A stretch of 64,000 nt of DNA from Shewanella sp. ANA-3 (GTDB taxonomy: Bacteria > Pseudomonadota > Gammaproteobacteria > Enterobacterales > Shewanellaceae). Under the pieces are notes generated by a model. It did not search any database, had not been told where the DNA came from, and worked only from the letters and a program-made list of their open reading frames with translations. A program made the position numbers and the translations under genes. The stretch spans positions 682,001-746,000 of the forward strand of contig NC_008577.1 in assembly GCF_000203935.1 (NCBI RefSeq). Direction: 5' to 3'. This document shows positions 1 to 10,033 of the stretch, in pieces; position 1 is the stretch's first letter; the number at the start of each line of letters is the position of its first letter.

Positions 1-1
1 T

Positions 2-1462
2 ACCGTTGCGGGATATGAACTCAGTGGCATGTTGGGCCTGCCCCACAATATGGTGCGTCACCCTGATATGCCACCCCAAGCTTTTGAAGATCTTTGGAAA
101 ACAATCCGTAAGGGTGAGCCCTGGAAAGGCATAGTCAAAAACCGCTGCGCCAATGGTGACCATTATTGGGTCGATGCCTATGTGTCGCCGATTGTGGTGA
201 ATGGTCAGGTGGCCGAGTTTCAGTCGGTACGTACTAAACCCAGCCGTGAACAGATCAACAGAGCTGAAGCGGCCTACGCCGAGTTAAATAAAAACGGTCA
301 AGTTAAGGCGCTAAAACGCACCTTAGAGATGCCGACTAAGTTGGCATTGCTCGTCTTGGTTGCTCTATTGCCCATGTTGTATTTGGCGCTGCAGATTGGA
401 GTGGTGGGATTTGTGGGACTCGCCATTAGTGCACTCGCGCTGTTTATCGGCGGCAATCTGATCCTAGGCCGCTATCGGACGTTGGTCGCTAAAGCGAAGA
501 AAATCTACGACAACCCTTTGATGGCACACATTTATACGGGGCAATCCGACGATTTAGGGGCTATCGATCTCGCGCTGCAAATGCAAAATTCAGAGCTTAA
601 ATCCGTGCTCGGCCGCGCGCGCGATTCCTGTGATAACGTCAGTCAGCAAGCGAAAATCTCTGCGGCTAAAGGTGAAGAAATTCAAGGGACAAGCCAGTCA
701 CAACTGGCCGAGATTGAACAAGTCGCCACGGCCATGCAGCAGATGACGGCAACTCTAGGGGATATGTCCTCAAATTGCGCCGATGCGGCGAGTGCGTCAC
801 AGATGGCGTCACTGCAGACAATCAACGGCGATAAAACCGTTGTCAGTACTATTCAGTCGATTCAGGCAATGGCGCAGCAGTTGCAGGAAACCTCGCAGGT
901 GATCACTGAGTTAGAAGGGCATAGCCGGGATATAGGCAGAGTGCTGGATGTGATCCAAGGTATTGCCGAGCAAACGAACTTACTGGCGCTCAACGCTGCG
1001 ATTGAAGCGGCGCGGGCGGGCGAACAGGGGCGGGGCTTTGCCGTGGTTGCCGATGAGGTGCGGGCGTTAGCGCAGCGTACTCATGATGCCACCAAAGAAA
1101 TCCACACTATGATCAACCTGTTACAACAAGGAACTCACAAGGCGGTGCGCAGCATGCAAGAGGGTGTGGATGCGGCTGGCGAATGTATTACGACGGCGGA
1201 TCTTGCGGGCGCGGCGCTGCGTACCATACGTGAAGCGATCACTACCATTACCGATATGACCCACCATATTGCCAGTGCGGTGGAGGAGCAATCGAGCGTA
1301 GCGAACGAGATGAACCGCAGTGTGGTGAATGTGTCGCAATTTACCCATTCTAGCCATCAACTGGGTTGCGAAATGGTGAGCCTTAATGATGAAGTGATAG
1401 GCGAGATGAACTCCCATACTGTGCTAGTCGGACAGTTTTTAAAGCGCAGTTTTAAAGTCTAA
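2..1462 (+). CDS. Aer-like PAS methyl-accepting chemotaxis protein (5' truncated by window)
   Basis: The reading frame is open from base 2, so the true start lies upstream of the window. The visible N-terminus is the end of a PAS domain with the Aer hallmarks [12 protein letters not shown] and [15 protein letters not shown] hydrophobic hairpin of about 40 residues follows (near residues 105-150). The C-terminal half is an MCP signalling domain with the highly conserved tip [20 protein letters not shown]. By family knowledge, Aer-type receptors sense redox or energy state through PAS-bound FAD and signal to CheA/CheW. There is no periplasmic sensor domain, as in Aer. A strong terminator follows the stop. 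FAD binding is inferred, not visible. Confidence 0.9.
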   Translation, partial: TVAGYELSGMLGLPHNMVRHPDMPPQAFEDLWKTIRKGEPWKGIVKNRCANGDHYWVDAYVSPIVVNGQVAEFQSVRTKPSREQINRAEAAYAELNKNGQVKALKRTLEMPTKLALLVLVALLPMLYLALQIGVVGFVGLAISALALFIGGNLILGRYRTLVAKAKKIYDNPLMAHIYTGQSDDLGAIDLALQMQNSELKSVLGRARDSCDNVSQQAKISAAKGEEIQGTSQSQLAEIEQVATAMQQMTATLGDMSSNCADAASASQMASLQTINGDKTVVSTIQSIQAMAQQLQETSQVITELEGHSRDIGRVLDVIQGIAEQTNLLALNAAIEAARAGEQGRGFAVVADEVRALAQRTHDATKEIHTMINLLQQGTHKAVRSMQEGVDAAGECITTADLAGAALRTIREAITTITDMTHHIASAVEEQSSVANEMNRSVVNVSQFTHSSHQLGCEMVSLNDEVIGEMNSHTVLVGQFLKRSFKV

Positions 1463-1525
1463 CCTTTGTCGCAATCGTTAGTGGCTTAAGTAGATAGTGA
1501 CTTAATTAGGATAGTGGCTTAATCG

Positions 1526-1560
1526 AAAGGCAATCAGTACTCTGATTGCCTTTTGTTTTT
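1526..1560 (+). terminator. Rho-independent terminator after the Aer-like gene
   Basis: A 12-bp perfect stem (1526-1537 with 1542-1553) has a 4-base loop and runs into a T-rich tail. The next gene is convergent, so it separates the two transcripts. Confidence 0.88.
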
Positions 1561-1606
1561 GCCTGAGTGACCGTAGGGATTCGTTATCTTTAACTATTCA
1601 TCCCAA

Positions 1607-2539
1607 CTAGTAGCCCTGAATAAAATCGACCTGATTTTGCAGCGGCTCGGCTGCAATATAGCGGCGATAGTTGTCGCTAAAAATACGCACGATTTGTTCT
1701 GGATGACTCGGCGCGGAGATATGGGGCGTGATGATGGCGTTGGGTCTTTCCCAAATCGGATGACTCGCAGGGAGTGGCTCCTGCGTGAACACATCGAGAA
1801 CGGCATGTTGTTCAGGACGCGCAATCAACTGGGTATTGAGGGCATCGAGGTCGAGCACATCACCACGGCCCACATTCACTAAAATGGCATCGGCTTTGAG
1901 CGTGGCGAGCATGTCTGCATTTAGCAGCAAACGTGTCTCAGGGGTGCTTGGCAGTAAATTGGTTACCACATCGCTTTGGCTTAAGCATTGCCCGAGCTGC
2001 GAGAGCGGCTGGATCAAATCAAAGCCGTCGACCTCACGGCCGCTGCGGTTTATTCCAGTAATATGCATGCCGAAGTGCTTAGCTGTCTTGGCCACGTGCT
2101 GGGCGATAGAGCCTGTGCCTAAGAGTAATAATCGCATCCCTTGCAAGCTGCCGCGCGTAGCACTTTGCACTTGCCAAGATTTTTGCCTTTGCTGCGCTTG
2201 ATAAAACTGATGTCCTCGCACATGGGCGAGCAGATAACCAAATAGATACTCACTCATCAAGGGGCCGAAAATACCTTTAATGTTAGTGAGTTGATAATCT
2301 TTTCTCGCTCTTGGGCCCATCAGGGCATCAATGCCTGCAAAACTGGATTGCAGCCATTTTAGCTGTTTGGCATGGGGCACCAGTGGTGCGGCAAGCTTAG
2401 GTTCGGCAAGCCAAATGTTAGCCTCTGCAATATTCGCGGGATTATCATCGAGCAACTCAAGCCCTGGCAACTGCTGCGCCTCAATGAGCTGGCGATACTG
2501 CTCATTCGCCTTGGTCAGTAAGAGTAACTTGTGCCCCAT
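1607..2539 (-). CDS. D-2-hydroxyacid dehydrogenase (NAD(P)-dependent)
   Basis: A 310-residue protein of the D-isomer-specific 2-hydroxyacid dehydrogenase family, which reduces 2-keto acids such as glyoxylate or hydroxypyruvate. The Rossmann fingerprint LLLLGTGSIAQHVAK lies near residue 140. The three catalytic residues sit in family contexts: Arg in VNVGRGDVLD, Glu in DVFTQEPLP and His in ITPHISAPS. The length is normal for the GhrA-like branch. It is monocistronic, convergent with the Aer-like gene and divergent from the DUF3392 gene. The exact substrate cannot be told from sequence. Confidence 0.88.
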   Translation of the reverse strand: MGHKLLLLTKANEQYRQLIEAQQLPGLELLDDNPANIAEANIWLAEPKLAAPLVPHAKQLKWLQSSFAGIDALMGPRARKDYQLTNIKGIFGPLMSEYLFGYLLAHVRGHQFYQAQQRQKSWQVQSATRGSLQGMRLLLLGTGSIAQHVAKTAKHFGMHITGINRSGREVDGFDLIQPLSQLGQCLSQSDVVTNLLPSTPETRLLLNADMLATLKADAILVNVGRGDVLDLDALNTQLIARPEQHAVLDVFTQEPLPASHPIWERPNAIITPHISAPSHPEQIVRIFSDNYRRYIAAEPLQNQVDFIQGY

Positions 2540-2629
2540 GTCGTCTCCCTTTATGCTTGGTTGTCGTTATTTTTCAATACGCTGCTGTAGTTGTTTTGAT
2601 TTTGCAGCGTCATTTTAGGTTGAGTGATT

Positions 2630-2965
2630 ATGTTTGATCAGTTAGTCGCCATTATTGGCCATTTAGGAAATATGCTTCGTCCTTGGTCCTTCGATATCGC
2701 CACGGCCATGGTCGTGTGTTTGATTTTAGTGTTTTCAGCCGATGTGAATCGTATCCTCAGACGGCATTTACTTGGCCATTCGTTTATCCTGCGAACCTTT
2801 GTTTTTATTATTGTGAATGCCTTTGGCTACGGACTGCTGATCGTCAAAGCTACGCCTTGGGTGGCAAGGCAAATCGTTGCCATGCCATCCCATTGGATGT
2901 TCTTGCTGATCGTCGCCATGTTTATTTTTATCGGCTATTGGGCGCAGCGAAATAGCCAAGCCTAA
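2630..2965 (+). CDS. DUF3392 family inner-membrane protein
   Basis: A 111-residue hydrophobic protein with about three predicted membrane helices (near residues 15-35, 50-70 and 85-105). The conserved block FVFIIVNAFGYGLLIVKATP resembles the small DUF3392 family of marine gammaproteobacteria, recognised from memory. Function is unknown. I prefer the ATG at 2630, preceded by AGGT at 2617-2620, over a GTG two codons upstream. It is transcribed away from the dehydrogenase gene, and the two starts are about 90 bp apart, so they share a promoter region. Confidence 0.8.
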   Translation: MFDQLVAIIGHLGNMLRPWSFDIATAMVVCLILVFSADVNRILRRHLLGHSFILRTFVFIIVNAFGYGLLIVKATPWVARQIVAMPSHWMFLLIVAMFIFIGYWAQRNSQA

Positions 2966-2988
2966 GCCGCTAAATCCGCGCCAAGGGA

Positions 2989-3711
2989 TTATTCGAAGTA
3001 GCCGCTGTAATCCGTATTCGTGGGTTGCAACAGCGCCTGCATGGCGCGGTCGGGGAAATTGCTAAAGATCCCATCGACACCCAACTGCTGAAGGGCATGG
3101 ATATCATCGCTATAATCGACGGTGTAAACATATACCTTAGCACCTCTATGATGGGCATCATCCACTAGGGCCTTGCTGATAAAACTCACGTCTAAATGCA
3201 GGGAATAGGCGTTTAGCTCGCTCACGACCGCAGCACCATCGAGGGGAATACTGGCAAGTAAGGGGGCCACCAATGCCTGTGGCAGCGCCTGTTTAACTTG
3301 TTGTAAATAGGGATGATTGAAGGATGAGATCAACAATTGCTCCGCGCTGAACCCCAGTTCGGTAATAGCTTTAGGATAAAGCGTGAGTAGCGGCGCTACC
3401 GTATTCACCCCTTTCAGTTCGATGTTGATTGTGGCGCGGCCAGCAACCAGTTCGAGCACTTGCCAAAGGGTGGGAATGGGCTCGCCTTTGACTGTGACTG
3501 TGTCCAGATATCCTTTGTTGACCAAATGGATGATGCCTTGGCCCGAGCTTTTACTGTCGAGTCTGCGGTCGTGAAATACCACTAACTCACCTTCAACATT
3601 ATGCACATCCAGCTCAATGGCTGTGGCGCCTAACTCTATGGCCTTAGCCATGGCGGCTAAGGTATTTTCCGCCACATAACCGCTGGCACCACGGTGAGCA
3701 AAAATAAGCAT
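2989..3711 (-). CDS. Glycerophosphodiester phosphodiesterase (GDPD)
   Basis: A 240-residue GDPD-family enzyme that hydrolyses glycerophosphodiesters to glycerol-3-phosphate and an alcohol. The catalytic and metal-binding pattern is clear: HRGASGYVAENT at residues 6-17, then IELDVH and VVFHDRRLD. No signal peptide is seen, so it resembles cytoplasmic UgpQ rather than periplasmic GlpQ. It starts only 15 bp after the stop of the mscM-like gene on the same strand, so it probably forms the last gene of the rsgA-psd-EamA-mscM run. This fits a shared envelope and phospholipid theme, which is an inference. Confidence 0.88.
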   Translation of the reverse strand: MLIFAHRGASGYVAENTLAAMAKAIELGATAIELDVHNVEGELVVFHDRRLDSKSSGQGIIHLVNKGYLDTVTVKGEPIPTLWQVLELVAGRATINIELKGVNTVAPLLTLYPKAITELGFSAEQLLISSFNHPYLQQVKQALPQALVAPLLASIPLDGAAVVSELNAYSLHLDVSFISKALVDDAHHRGAKVYVYTVDYSDDIHALQQLGVDGIFSNFPDRAMQALLQPTNTDYSGYFE

Positions 3712-3726
3712 CTGATTTTCGTCCTA

Positions 3727-6700
3727 TTAACTGCGGATTATGCCGACCTGATCGCGAGTTTGGCCATTTTTAAGATGGATTTCCATTTGCGGATAGGCGA
3801 GTTCTAAATTGTTTTCTTTAAGCTTACGGGTAATGCGTTTATGCAGGTCGTGGCGCAGCGGCCAACGGGCCGACATCTCTTTTGCATAGGCACGCACTTC
3901 GTAATCTTGGGTATGTTTACCAAAGCCCGCAAACCAGACTTCAGGCTCTGGATTAGGCAGCGCATCTTCGCATTCCTGCACCGCTTGATACAGCGTTGCT
4001 TCGACTTTGGCGGGATCAGAATCGCGGGCAACCGACACATGCACTATCACCCTCGTGATGGGGTCGGACAGTGACCAGTTAATCAATTGCTCGGTAATAA
4101 AGGCCTTGTTCGGAATGATAATTTCCTTTCTGTCCCAGTCGATAATGGTGGTGGCGCGGATCTGGATTTTACTCACGGTTCCCGTTAAGTCACGGATCGT
4201 CACTGTATCGCCAATACGCACTGGTTTTTCGAACAGAATAATCAGGCCCGAGATAAAGTTGGCAAAAATCTCCTGCAAACCAAAACCTAGACCCAGTGAC
4301 AAGGCGGCAATCAACCATTGTAGTTTTGACCATTCCATCCCGAGATTCGAAAAGCCAATCAGCAGGCCTAAAAACACCACTAAATAACGGCTTACCGTAG
4401 TGATGGCAAAGCCGGTGCCGGGTGTTAAATCGAGCCGTTGTAGAATCATCAGCTCGAGCAGACCGGGTAAATTGGTCGCAATCATCAGTGAGAAACCAAC
4501 GATGACTAAGCCCAATAACAGCGATTTCATGGTGATAGGCAGCTGCTGCTCGACACCATTAACGCTGGTATTTGTCGTCCAGAGGGTGATGCCATCTAAG
4601 AAGGAAAATAGCGCCGTATGGGTTTGCGTCCACAGGCCAATCAAGCTGGCTAAAAACGCCAATAGCAATAGGGAGCGCACTAAGCCGAGGGACTGGCTCG
4701 AAATAGTTTCAAGATCGACGACAGGTTCTTCGTAGGTATCTAGGCCATCGCTAGAAACATGGTGAGTCTCACCCTTTTCCCGCTGCGCTAACCGTTCGGC
4801 CCGCTTGGCCTTGGCGCGATCGAAGGCAATGCGGCGGCGCTCGATGAGCATCCAACGTTTAATTAATTGATAAAGCAGCAGGAAACTTAATCCCAATACG
4901 ATGGACAGTTGTAACTGCAACAGCATTTGGAAGGCGGTGAAGTAGTAACCCCTAAAGGCCAGTACGGCACTCAGCAGTGGGACTGAAATCAGCAATGCCC
5001 AGAGCATTTTTTGAATAAGGCGTTTGTTTTTGCCGTCTTTCTGGGTGTCGCTATTCTGGCGGCTTAGCACCAAGATATCCTTGTATAACAAGAATAACAC
5101 CACGCAAAAACAGATAAATGCACCGCGGCCAATGCTATTGCGGATAAGGGATGCGTCGAGGACTTCGGTAAAGCCCATAATGCCGAGCAGCGGGCTGGCG
5201 ACAAACACAAAGTGTTTGAGCCTGAGTTGACCTGCTTGGATGAGTTTTGAGGGGCGTTTGAAGTGACCGACTAAGACCCCCTTGTCGAGGGCGAGGATAA
5301 AAATCAAGCGATACAATAGGTAAACTAATCCTATTGCTAAAATTCCCATGCCGACGGCCTGCACAAAGTTACGTTCAGATTGATAGAAAATCCACCCTGC
5401 CGCGACTATGGGTAGCGGTTTGATCAGGGCATAACCTAGGCTGAGGACTAAGGATTTAAAGGTGTAGATAAATTTATCCTGCGTCACATTACCCACGTAG
5501 GTGACATAGTGGGTGAGTAAGCGTTTGAACTTAGGCCGGATTAAATCTTGGATCACTAAGCAGAGCACTAGCAGAATGATCCACCATGACCAATAGTCAT
5601 TCTGCTCCTGCCAGGCTTTACCCAATTGTCCCCACTGCGCTTCTTGCACTAACCACAGGGCGCTGCGCTGCAAGTCGGTGAGCCAGAGTTTGTTTATGCT
5701 CGCGGCGTTGGGCACCCAAAACAGGTGCTCGTTGAGGGTGTTTTTTAAGGTCAGATGCTGCTGACTTAGTTGCTGATAATTGACTTTGAGTTTGCCTAGT
5801 TCACTCAAATATTGGTCATAACTCTGCATCAACTGTGTCAGCAGCGCCTGTTGTGAGCGTAGCAGTTTAATCTGTCCCTCGTTGTAGAGGTTGGTCTGCT
5901 CTAACTCTTGCTCGTTAAGTGCCTGTTGTTGCTCGAGGTGGTACCTATCGAGGCGAGCATCGGCGATCAGCGTTTGCAGCTTCTCATGGTTTGGCGGCTT
6001 AGGCAGAGATTGCAGCATCTGCAAAAAACGCTCGCCAAAGGCGGAGTTCATTTTGACCCAAGTGATTTGCTCTTGGATATTCGCCAGCTGTTTGGCCTGG
6101 GATTGATATTGCAGCTCGGCCTGCTCTTGCTGCTCAACCACGTTGTTGATTTGCAAGGTTAAGGTTTGGAGTTTTTGGCCGTAGATCTGGTTAGTGTCGG
6201 CAATGTTACGGGTCACTGGATCCACGACCTTGGCGGTATCGACTAAATTCTTCGCCAAGGTTGCATCGGTTTGTTGCTGACGCTGTTTATTCATCGCCTT
6301 ATTGATGGTTTCAATAAAGGCTTCTTGCTGGCTTAATTGTTGGCGAACCAACTGTAACTGTAGCTGGGTGAGTTCGATGCGCTTTTGGCTACTGGCAAGT
6401 TCGGCCTCATTGGTGGCGAGGCTTTGCTCGAAGAAAACCCGTTGCGTTTGCTGTAACTCGCCAGCTGGCGTGTCCAGCGGGGCTAATTCGGTTTTCTTAT
6501 TTTGCAGCACATTCTGTCTAGCGTTGGCGATGACGGAGGGCAGCAGATTGTGGCGTTGTAACAGTTCGCTGACTTGATTACCTAAAGCGGTTTCGCTCTC
6601 TTTTAATTCCGACAGTCGTAAATAAGCCATCGAGGCTTGCTGGTTGAGATCCGTGGCTTTATCCAGCTTTAAGGGCTTAGCGGCCTCTTTTAAGCCGTGG

Positions 6701-6930
6701 TCGATGACCTTTTTGTTTTCTTCAAAATCGAGCTGCGCCTGCTGAAAACTGTTCGCATTCGCTGCCAGTCTGTCGATGTTGTTTTTAAGCTCAACAATTT
6801 GATCGTCAATGCTAATATTTTGTTGCTGATTTTGGTTGTTTAGGCCAAGGCGCTTGTCCAATTGCAGTGGCGAATTGGCATGGAGAGAAAAAGACAAAAA
6901 AGCAATAACGAACAATAAAATACGTGGCAT
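3727..6930 (-). CDS. mscM: Large mechanosensitive channel, MscM/YjeP (MscS superfamily)
   Basis: A protein of about 1067 residues. A signal peptide (MPRILLFVIAFLSFSLHA) is followed by a long Gln-rich periplasmic coiled-coil region (about residues 25-400). Roughly eleven membrane helices follow, and then the MscS pore and beta domain, marked by FGLQEIFANFISGLIILFEK and IGDTVTIRDLTGTV. Family members open on membrane tension to release solutes. Size, architecture and proximity to psd and rsgA match E. coli MscM (YjeP). The frame is also open from a GTG at 6963; I prefer the ATG at 6930 because it begins the signal peptide directly, though neither start has a strong Shine-Dalgarno sequence. Confidence 0.88.
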   Translation of the reverse strand: MPRILLFVIAFLSFSLHANSPLQLDKRLGLNNQNQQQNISIDDQIVELKNNIDRLAANANSFQQAQLDFEENKKVIDHGLKEAAKPLKLDKATDLNQQASMAYLRLSELKESETALGNQVSELLQRHNLLPSVIANARQNVLQNKKTELAPLDTPAGELQQTQRVFFEQSLATNEAELASSQKRIELTQLQLQLVRQQLSQQEAFIETINKAMNKQRQQQTDATLAKNLVDTAKVVDPVTRNIADTNQIYGQKLQTLTLQINNVVEQQEQAELQYQSQAKQLANIQEQITWVKMNSAFGERFLQMLQSLPKPPNHEKLQTLIADARLDRYHLEQQQALNEQELEQTNLYNEGQIKLLRSQQALLTQLMQSYDQYLSELGKLKVNYQQLSQQHLTLKNTLNEHLFWVPNAASINKLWLTDLQRSALWLVQEAQWGQLGKAWQEQNDYWSWWIILLVLCLVIQDLIRPKFKRLLTHYVTYVGNVTQDKFIYTFKSLVLSLGYALIKPLPIVAAGWIFYQSERNFVQAVGMGILAIGLVYLLYRLIFILALDKGVLVGHFKRPSKLIQAGQLRLKHFVFVASPLLGIMGFTEVLDASLIRNSIGRGAFICFCVVLFLLYKDILVLSRQNSDTQKDGKNKRLIQKMLWALLISVPLLSAVLAFRGYYFTAFQMLLQLQLSIVLGLSFLLLYQLIKRWMLIERRRIAFDRAKAKRAERLAQREKGETHHVSSDGLDTYEEPVVDLETISSQSLGLVRSLLLLAFLASLIGLWTQTHTALFSFLDGITLWTTNTSVNGVEQQLPITMKSLLLGLVIVGFSLMIATNLPGLLELMILQRLDLTPGTGFAITTVSRYLVVFLGLLIGFSNLGMEWSKLQWLIAALSLGLGFGLQEIFANFISGLIILFEKPVRIGDTVTIRDLTGTVSKIQIRATTIIDWDRKEIIIPNKAFITEQLINWSLSDPITRVIVHVSVARDSDPAKVEATLYQAVQECEDALPNPEPEVWFAGFGKHTQDYEVRAYAKEMSARWPLRHDLHKRITRKLKENNLELAYPQMEIHLKNGQTRDQVGIIRS

Positions 6931-6998
6931 ATAAGCAAAAGCAATTAGGGGCGGAAGACGCACTCATCTTAGCCAACTTAGGCCAAGATTGGTATGTT

Positions 6999-7883
6999 TC
7001 AAGCGTTCTTTTTTCGCCGTTGTGACTGGTGCGATTGATGGGTTTCGAAGATGGCGGTGGCGACTATGATGGTTCCGCCTATCAGAGTATTGAGATTCAA
7101 CGCTTCGCCTAAGATCACTAATGCCAACATGGCTCCGTAGAAGGGTTGTAGGCAGGAGACTAAGCCCACAGTTTTAGCGCTTAATTGGCGTAATGCCGAG
7201 GTGAAGAGTGCATGGGGCGCGGCGGTAAACACCACTCCGAGCAGTATTATCAAGCCCCAAGTCTCGAGGGAGATAGTCTGTAACTCGGTTTGATGCCAAG
7301 GCATAAGAAACACTGCCGCCACTAAGGTCTGATAAAACATGGCGTGGGGGCCGCTATATTGGGAAAAATAGCGTTTTTGCAGCAGGTTACGGGCGGTAAA
7401 TAGCATCGCCGAGACAATCCCGACCGCAATCCCTAGGGTTGTATCGTTGCCAAGATTAGCTTCGGGGATCAATAGCACCACGCCTATCAGCACTAAAACA
7501 CCGCTGATAATATCCATCAGCTTGATTTTATTGCCTGTTAATAACGGCTCGGCAATGACAGTCATCACCGGATAGGTGAAGAAGGCAATCATGCCGATGG
7601 CGACCGATGAGAGTTGCATCGCGGCAAAGTAGGTGACCCAGTGTAAGCTGACTATCACACCTAAGCCGATAGCAACCAGATAATCCTGTTTGCTAGCAAG
7701 GCTTATGTATTTACCACGGAATTTGATGAGTAATGCCAACACCAAGGCTGCAACCACACATCGTAAGAAGGTGATATCGAGTGCGCTTAAGGGGATTAAC
7801 TTTGAAAACAAAGCTGTGCCGCCAAACATCAGCACAGCTAAGTGTAATTCGATTAATCCCGAAGGTTTAGCAGTCTGGCTCAA
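6999..7883 (-). CDS. EamA/DMT-family transporter
   Basis: A 294-residue protein with about ten hydrophobic helices arranged as two EamA repeats, as in drug/metabolite transporters of the RhaT/YdcZ type. The first repeat starts with FGGTALFSKLIPL and the second with a conserved segment near LFTARNLLQKRYF. The His/Gln/Arg-rich tail (HQSHQSQRRKKNA) is likely cytoplasmic. It sits between psd and mscM, which are adjacent in E. coli, so it appears to be a lineage-specific insertion in a conserved operon. The stop of psd is about 15 bp upstream. Substrate is unknown. Confidence 0.83.
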   Translation of the reverse strand: MSQTAKPSGLIELHLAVLMFGGTALFSKLIPLSALDITFLRCVVAALVLALLIKFRGKYISLASKQDYLVAIGLGVIVSLHWVTYFAAMQLSSVAIGMIAFFTYPVMTVIAEPLLTGNKIKLMDIISGVLVLIGVVLLIPEANLGNDTTLGIAVGIVSAMLFTARNLLQKRYFSQYSGPHAMFYQTLVAAVFLMPWHQTELQTISLETWGLIILLGVVFTAAPHALFTSALRQLSAKTVGLVSCLQPFYGAMLALVILGEALNLNTLIGGTIIVATAIFETHQSHQSQRRKKNA

Positions 7884-7897
7884 TTGGGTCGCCGTAA

Positions 7898-8776
7898 TTA
7901 GTCGGCTGACGCCTGATTTTTCAGATTTGCAAAGGCTTGACCCATACGCGTTACGGCTTCGGGTTCAACGCCTTCGGCGAAGGTGTCGATAGCATCTTTA
8001 GCAAACAGCATGACGACGGTACTGCCAAGCTTGAAGCGGCCCATTTCTTCGCCTTTATCTAAAGTAATGGCGTCTGGTCCTACCGTTGGGTATTCCCACG
8101 TGAAGACTTGCTTGCCCGTTGGCGGCGTAATAGTGCCTGCCCAAACGGTTTCGATGCTAGCCACAATGGTCGCACCCACTAATACCATGGCTAGCGGGCC
8201 AAGTTCGGTTTCAAAAATCGCCACGACACGTTCGTTGCGAGCAAACAGGCCTGGTACATGGCGAGCCGTTAAGGGGTTAACGGAAAACAGTTCGCCCGGT
8301 ACATAGGTCATCTTTGACAGTGTGCCCTTTATCGGCATATGGATGCGGTGATAATCCTTGGGAGCGAGATAAATGGTCGCAAAATCCCCACCTTCGAAGC
8401 GTTTAGCATCTTCGGCTTGGTCGCCCAGTAGGGTGAGTGAAGAATAGTGATGGCCTTTAGCTTGGAAAATACGACCATCCTTGATGGGGCCGAGTTGGCT
8501 AACGGCACCATCAACCGGGTGCACCATGATGTTGGTCGCAGTATTAATTGGGCGAATACCGGGCTTAAGTGCGCGGGTAAAAAAGTCGTTGAAGCTTTTA
8601 TAGGCTTCGGGTTCGCTCTGAGCCGCTTCGCTCATATCGATTTTATATTGTTTGATAAACCATTTAATCGCGGCAGTCGTTAATGCGCCAGCTTCGGAAG
8701 CGGCAAGTTTACCGACTAAGCGAGATAACAGGTGCTTTGGCAGCATGTACTGCAGCGCAATTTTAACTTTATCCAA
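7898..8776 (-). CDS. psd: Phosphatidylserine decarboxylase
   Basis: A 292-residue Psd proenzyme of the inner membrane that converts phosphatidylserine to phosphatidylethanolamine. The self-cleavage motif LGST lies in [11 protein letters not shown] near residue 255, where the Ser becomes the pyruvoyl group of the small subunit. His-rich elements such as [10 protein letters not shown] are also present. The start is a TTG at 8776 preceded by a strong purine-rich site (AAGGAAAGGAA), and its N-terminus aligns with E. coli Psd ([16 protein letters not shown]). It lies downstream of rsgA on the same strand, the usual gammaproteobacterial order. Confidence 0.95.
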   Translation of the reverse strand: MDKVKIALQYMLPKHLLSRLVGKLAASEAGALTTAAIKWFIKQYKIDMSEAAQSEPEAYKSFNDFFTRALKPGIRPINTATNIMVHPVDGAVSQLGPIKDGRIFQAKGHHYSSLTLLGDQAEDAKRFEGGDFATIYLAPKDYHRIHMPIKGTLSKMTYVPGELFSVNPLTARHVPGLFARNERVVAIFETELGPLAMVLVGATIVASIETVWAGTITPPTGKQVFTWEYPTVGPDAITLDKGEEMGRFKLGSTVVMLFAKDAIDTFAEGVEPEAVTRMGQAFANLKNQASAD

Positions 8777-8856
8777 TTTATGTTCCTTTCCTTTATGTTG
8801 CTCAACTTAGGTTGAGACTTGTTTTACGTTAATTTTATGCAAAACGATGGCGTTCG

Positions 8857-9921
8857 TTATTCATCGCTTTGGGCACGAAAATGCCGTGCATGGCGCTGCT
8901 CATCTAGGCTTGCGATAATTCGATGGTAGTTATTAAAGCGATCTTCGCTAATTTTACCCGCATCGACAGCGGCTTTTAAGGCACAGCCCGGATCATCGCC
9001 ATGCTTACAATCGCGGAATTTGCAGCCACCTAAAAAGTCTCTAAATTCGATAAAACACCAACCGACACGTTGGGCGGGTAAGTGCCAGAGGGCAAATTCG
9101 CGCACGCCGGGGGAATCAATTAAATCACCACCGCTGGGTAAATGCAGCAATTTAGCCGTGGTGGTCGTGTGTTGACCCAGCCCTGAGTTGTCGGAGACAT
9201 CGCCCACCAGTAATTCGGCTTCGGGCAGTAAGGCATTGACCAGTGAAGATTTACCCACACCGGACTGGCCAGCAAATACGCTCACTTTATCTTTCAGCAG
9301 GGCTTTAATGGTATCTAAGCCTTCGCCTAATTTACTGCTGACCTTATACACGGGATAACCGATAGCTTCGTAGCGCTTTAAGGCGGCTTCGATGGCGGGG
9401 GCTTCTTCTGGCGTTAGCAGATCGATTTTATTCAAAATGATGATCGGCGGAATATCCGTGTCTTCGGCTGCGACTAAGTAGCGGTCGATAATCTGGGTGG
9501 TAAAGCTAGGCAATACCGAAGACACAATCAAAATTTGGTCGATATTCGAGGCGATAATTTTCACGCCATCGTATAAGTCGGGGCGCGAGAGGGAAGAGCG
9601 TCTTGGGTGTACCGCCTCAACAATGCCGGCAATACCACTGTTGGCTTGGGTTTCAATGGCGAGGCGTACAATCACTTTATCGCCGGTGACTAAGCTCTTA
9701 ATGGTGCGGCGAATATTGCAGCGCACGATTTGGCCATCTTCGGTTTCAATATCGGCATGTTGGCCAAAGCGGGAGATCACGGTTCCGCTCTGTTCTGGGC
9801 CGAGTGAGCTATCCTGTAACTCAGGCGCATTTTTATCACCATTGTCACGATTGAGGCGTTTCTCGTGATTGGCGCGCATACGGCGTAATTGGCCTTGGCT
9901 TAGGGGTTTCTTTTTACTCAC
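8857..9921 (-). CDS. rsgA: Ribosome small-subunit-dependent GTPase A (30S maturation)
   Basis: A 354-residue circularly permuted GTPase. An N-terminal OB fold carries positive charge. The G motifs appear in the order G4 (ILNKIDLL), G1 (GQSGVGKSSLVN) and G3 (DSPGVREF). A C-terminal zinc finger has Cys and His in CKFRDCKHGDDPGC. RsgA acts in late 30S subunit maturation. The start is a GTG at 9921 giving MSKKKPLSQGQLRRM, which aligns with the E. coli N-terminus. It is divergent from orn, as in E. coli. Confidence 0.95.
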   Translation of the reverse strand: MSKKKPLSQGQLRRMRANHEKRLNRDNGDKNAPELQDSSLGPEQSGTVISRFGQHADIETEDGQIVRCNIRRTIKSLVTGDKVIVRLAIETQANSGIAGIVEAVHPRRSSLSRPDLYDGVKIIASNIDQILIVSSVLPSFTTQIIDRYLVAAEDTDIPPIIILNKIDLLTPEEAPAIEAALKRYEAIGYPVYKVSSKLGEGLDTIKALLKDKVSVFAGQSGVGKSSLVNALLPEAELLVGDVSDNSGLGQHTTTTAKLLHLPSGGDLIDSPGVREFALWHLPAQRVGWCFIEFRDFLGGCKFRDCKHGDDPGCALKAAVDAGKISEDRFNNYHRIIASLDEQRHARHFRAQSDE

Positions 9922-10033
9922 TGATTTGTCTTCGTCAATTAGATGATTTTTTGTGTCTGAAAAAAGCAGTATGATACACGCTCTTGAATAAAAAAGCCTG
10001 AATTTAGGCTAACTGACATGATAAGGCTGAATT

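Noticed and set aside
1481-1522. Three imperfect copies of a GTGRCTTAA motif after the Aer-like gene
   Set aside because: Short and variable; not enough to call a regulatory or mobile repeat.
1785-2201. Plus-strand 138-codon frame
   Set aside because: Lies wholly inside the 2-hydroxyacid dehydrogenase gene on the other strand, is rich in Ser/Pro/Arg and has no family character.
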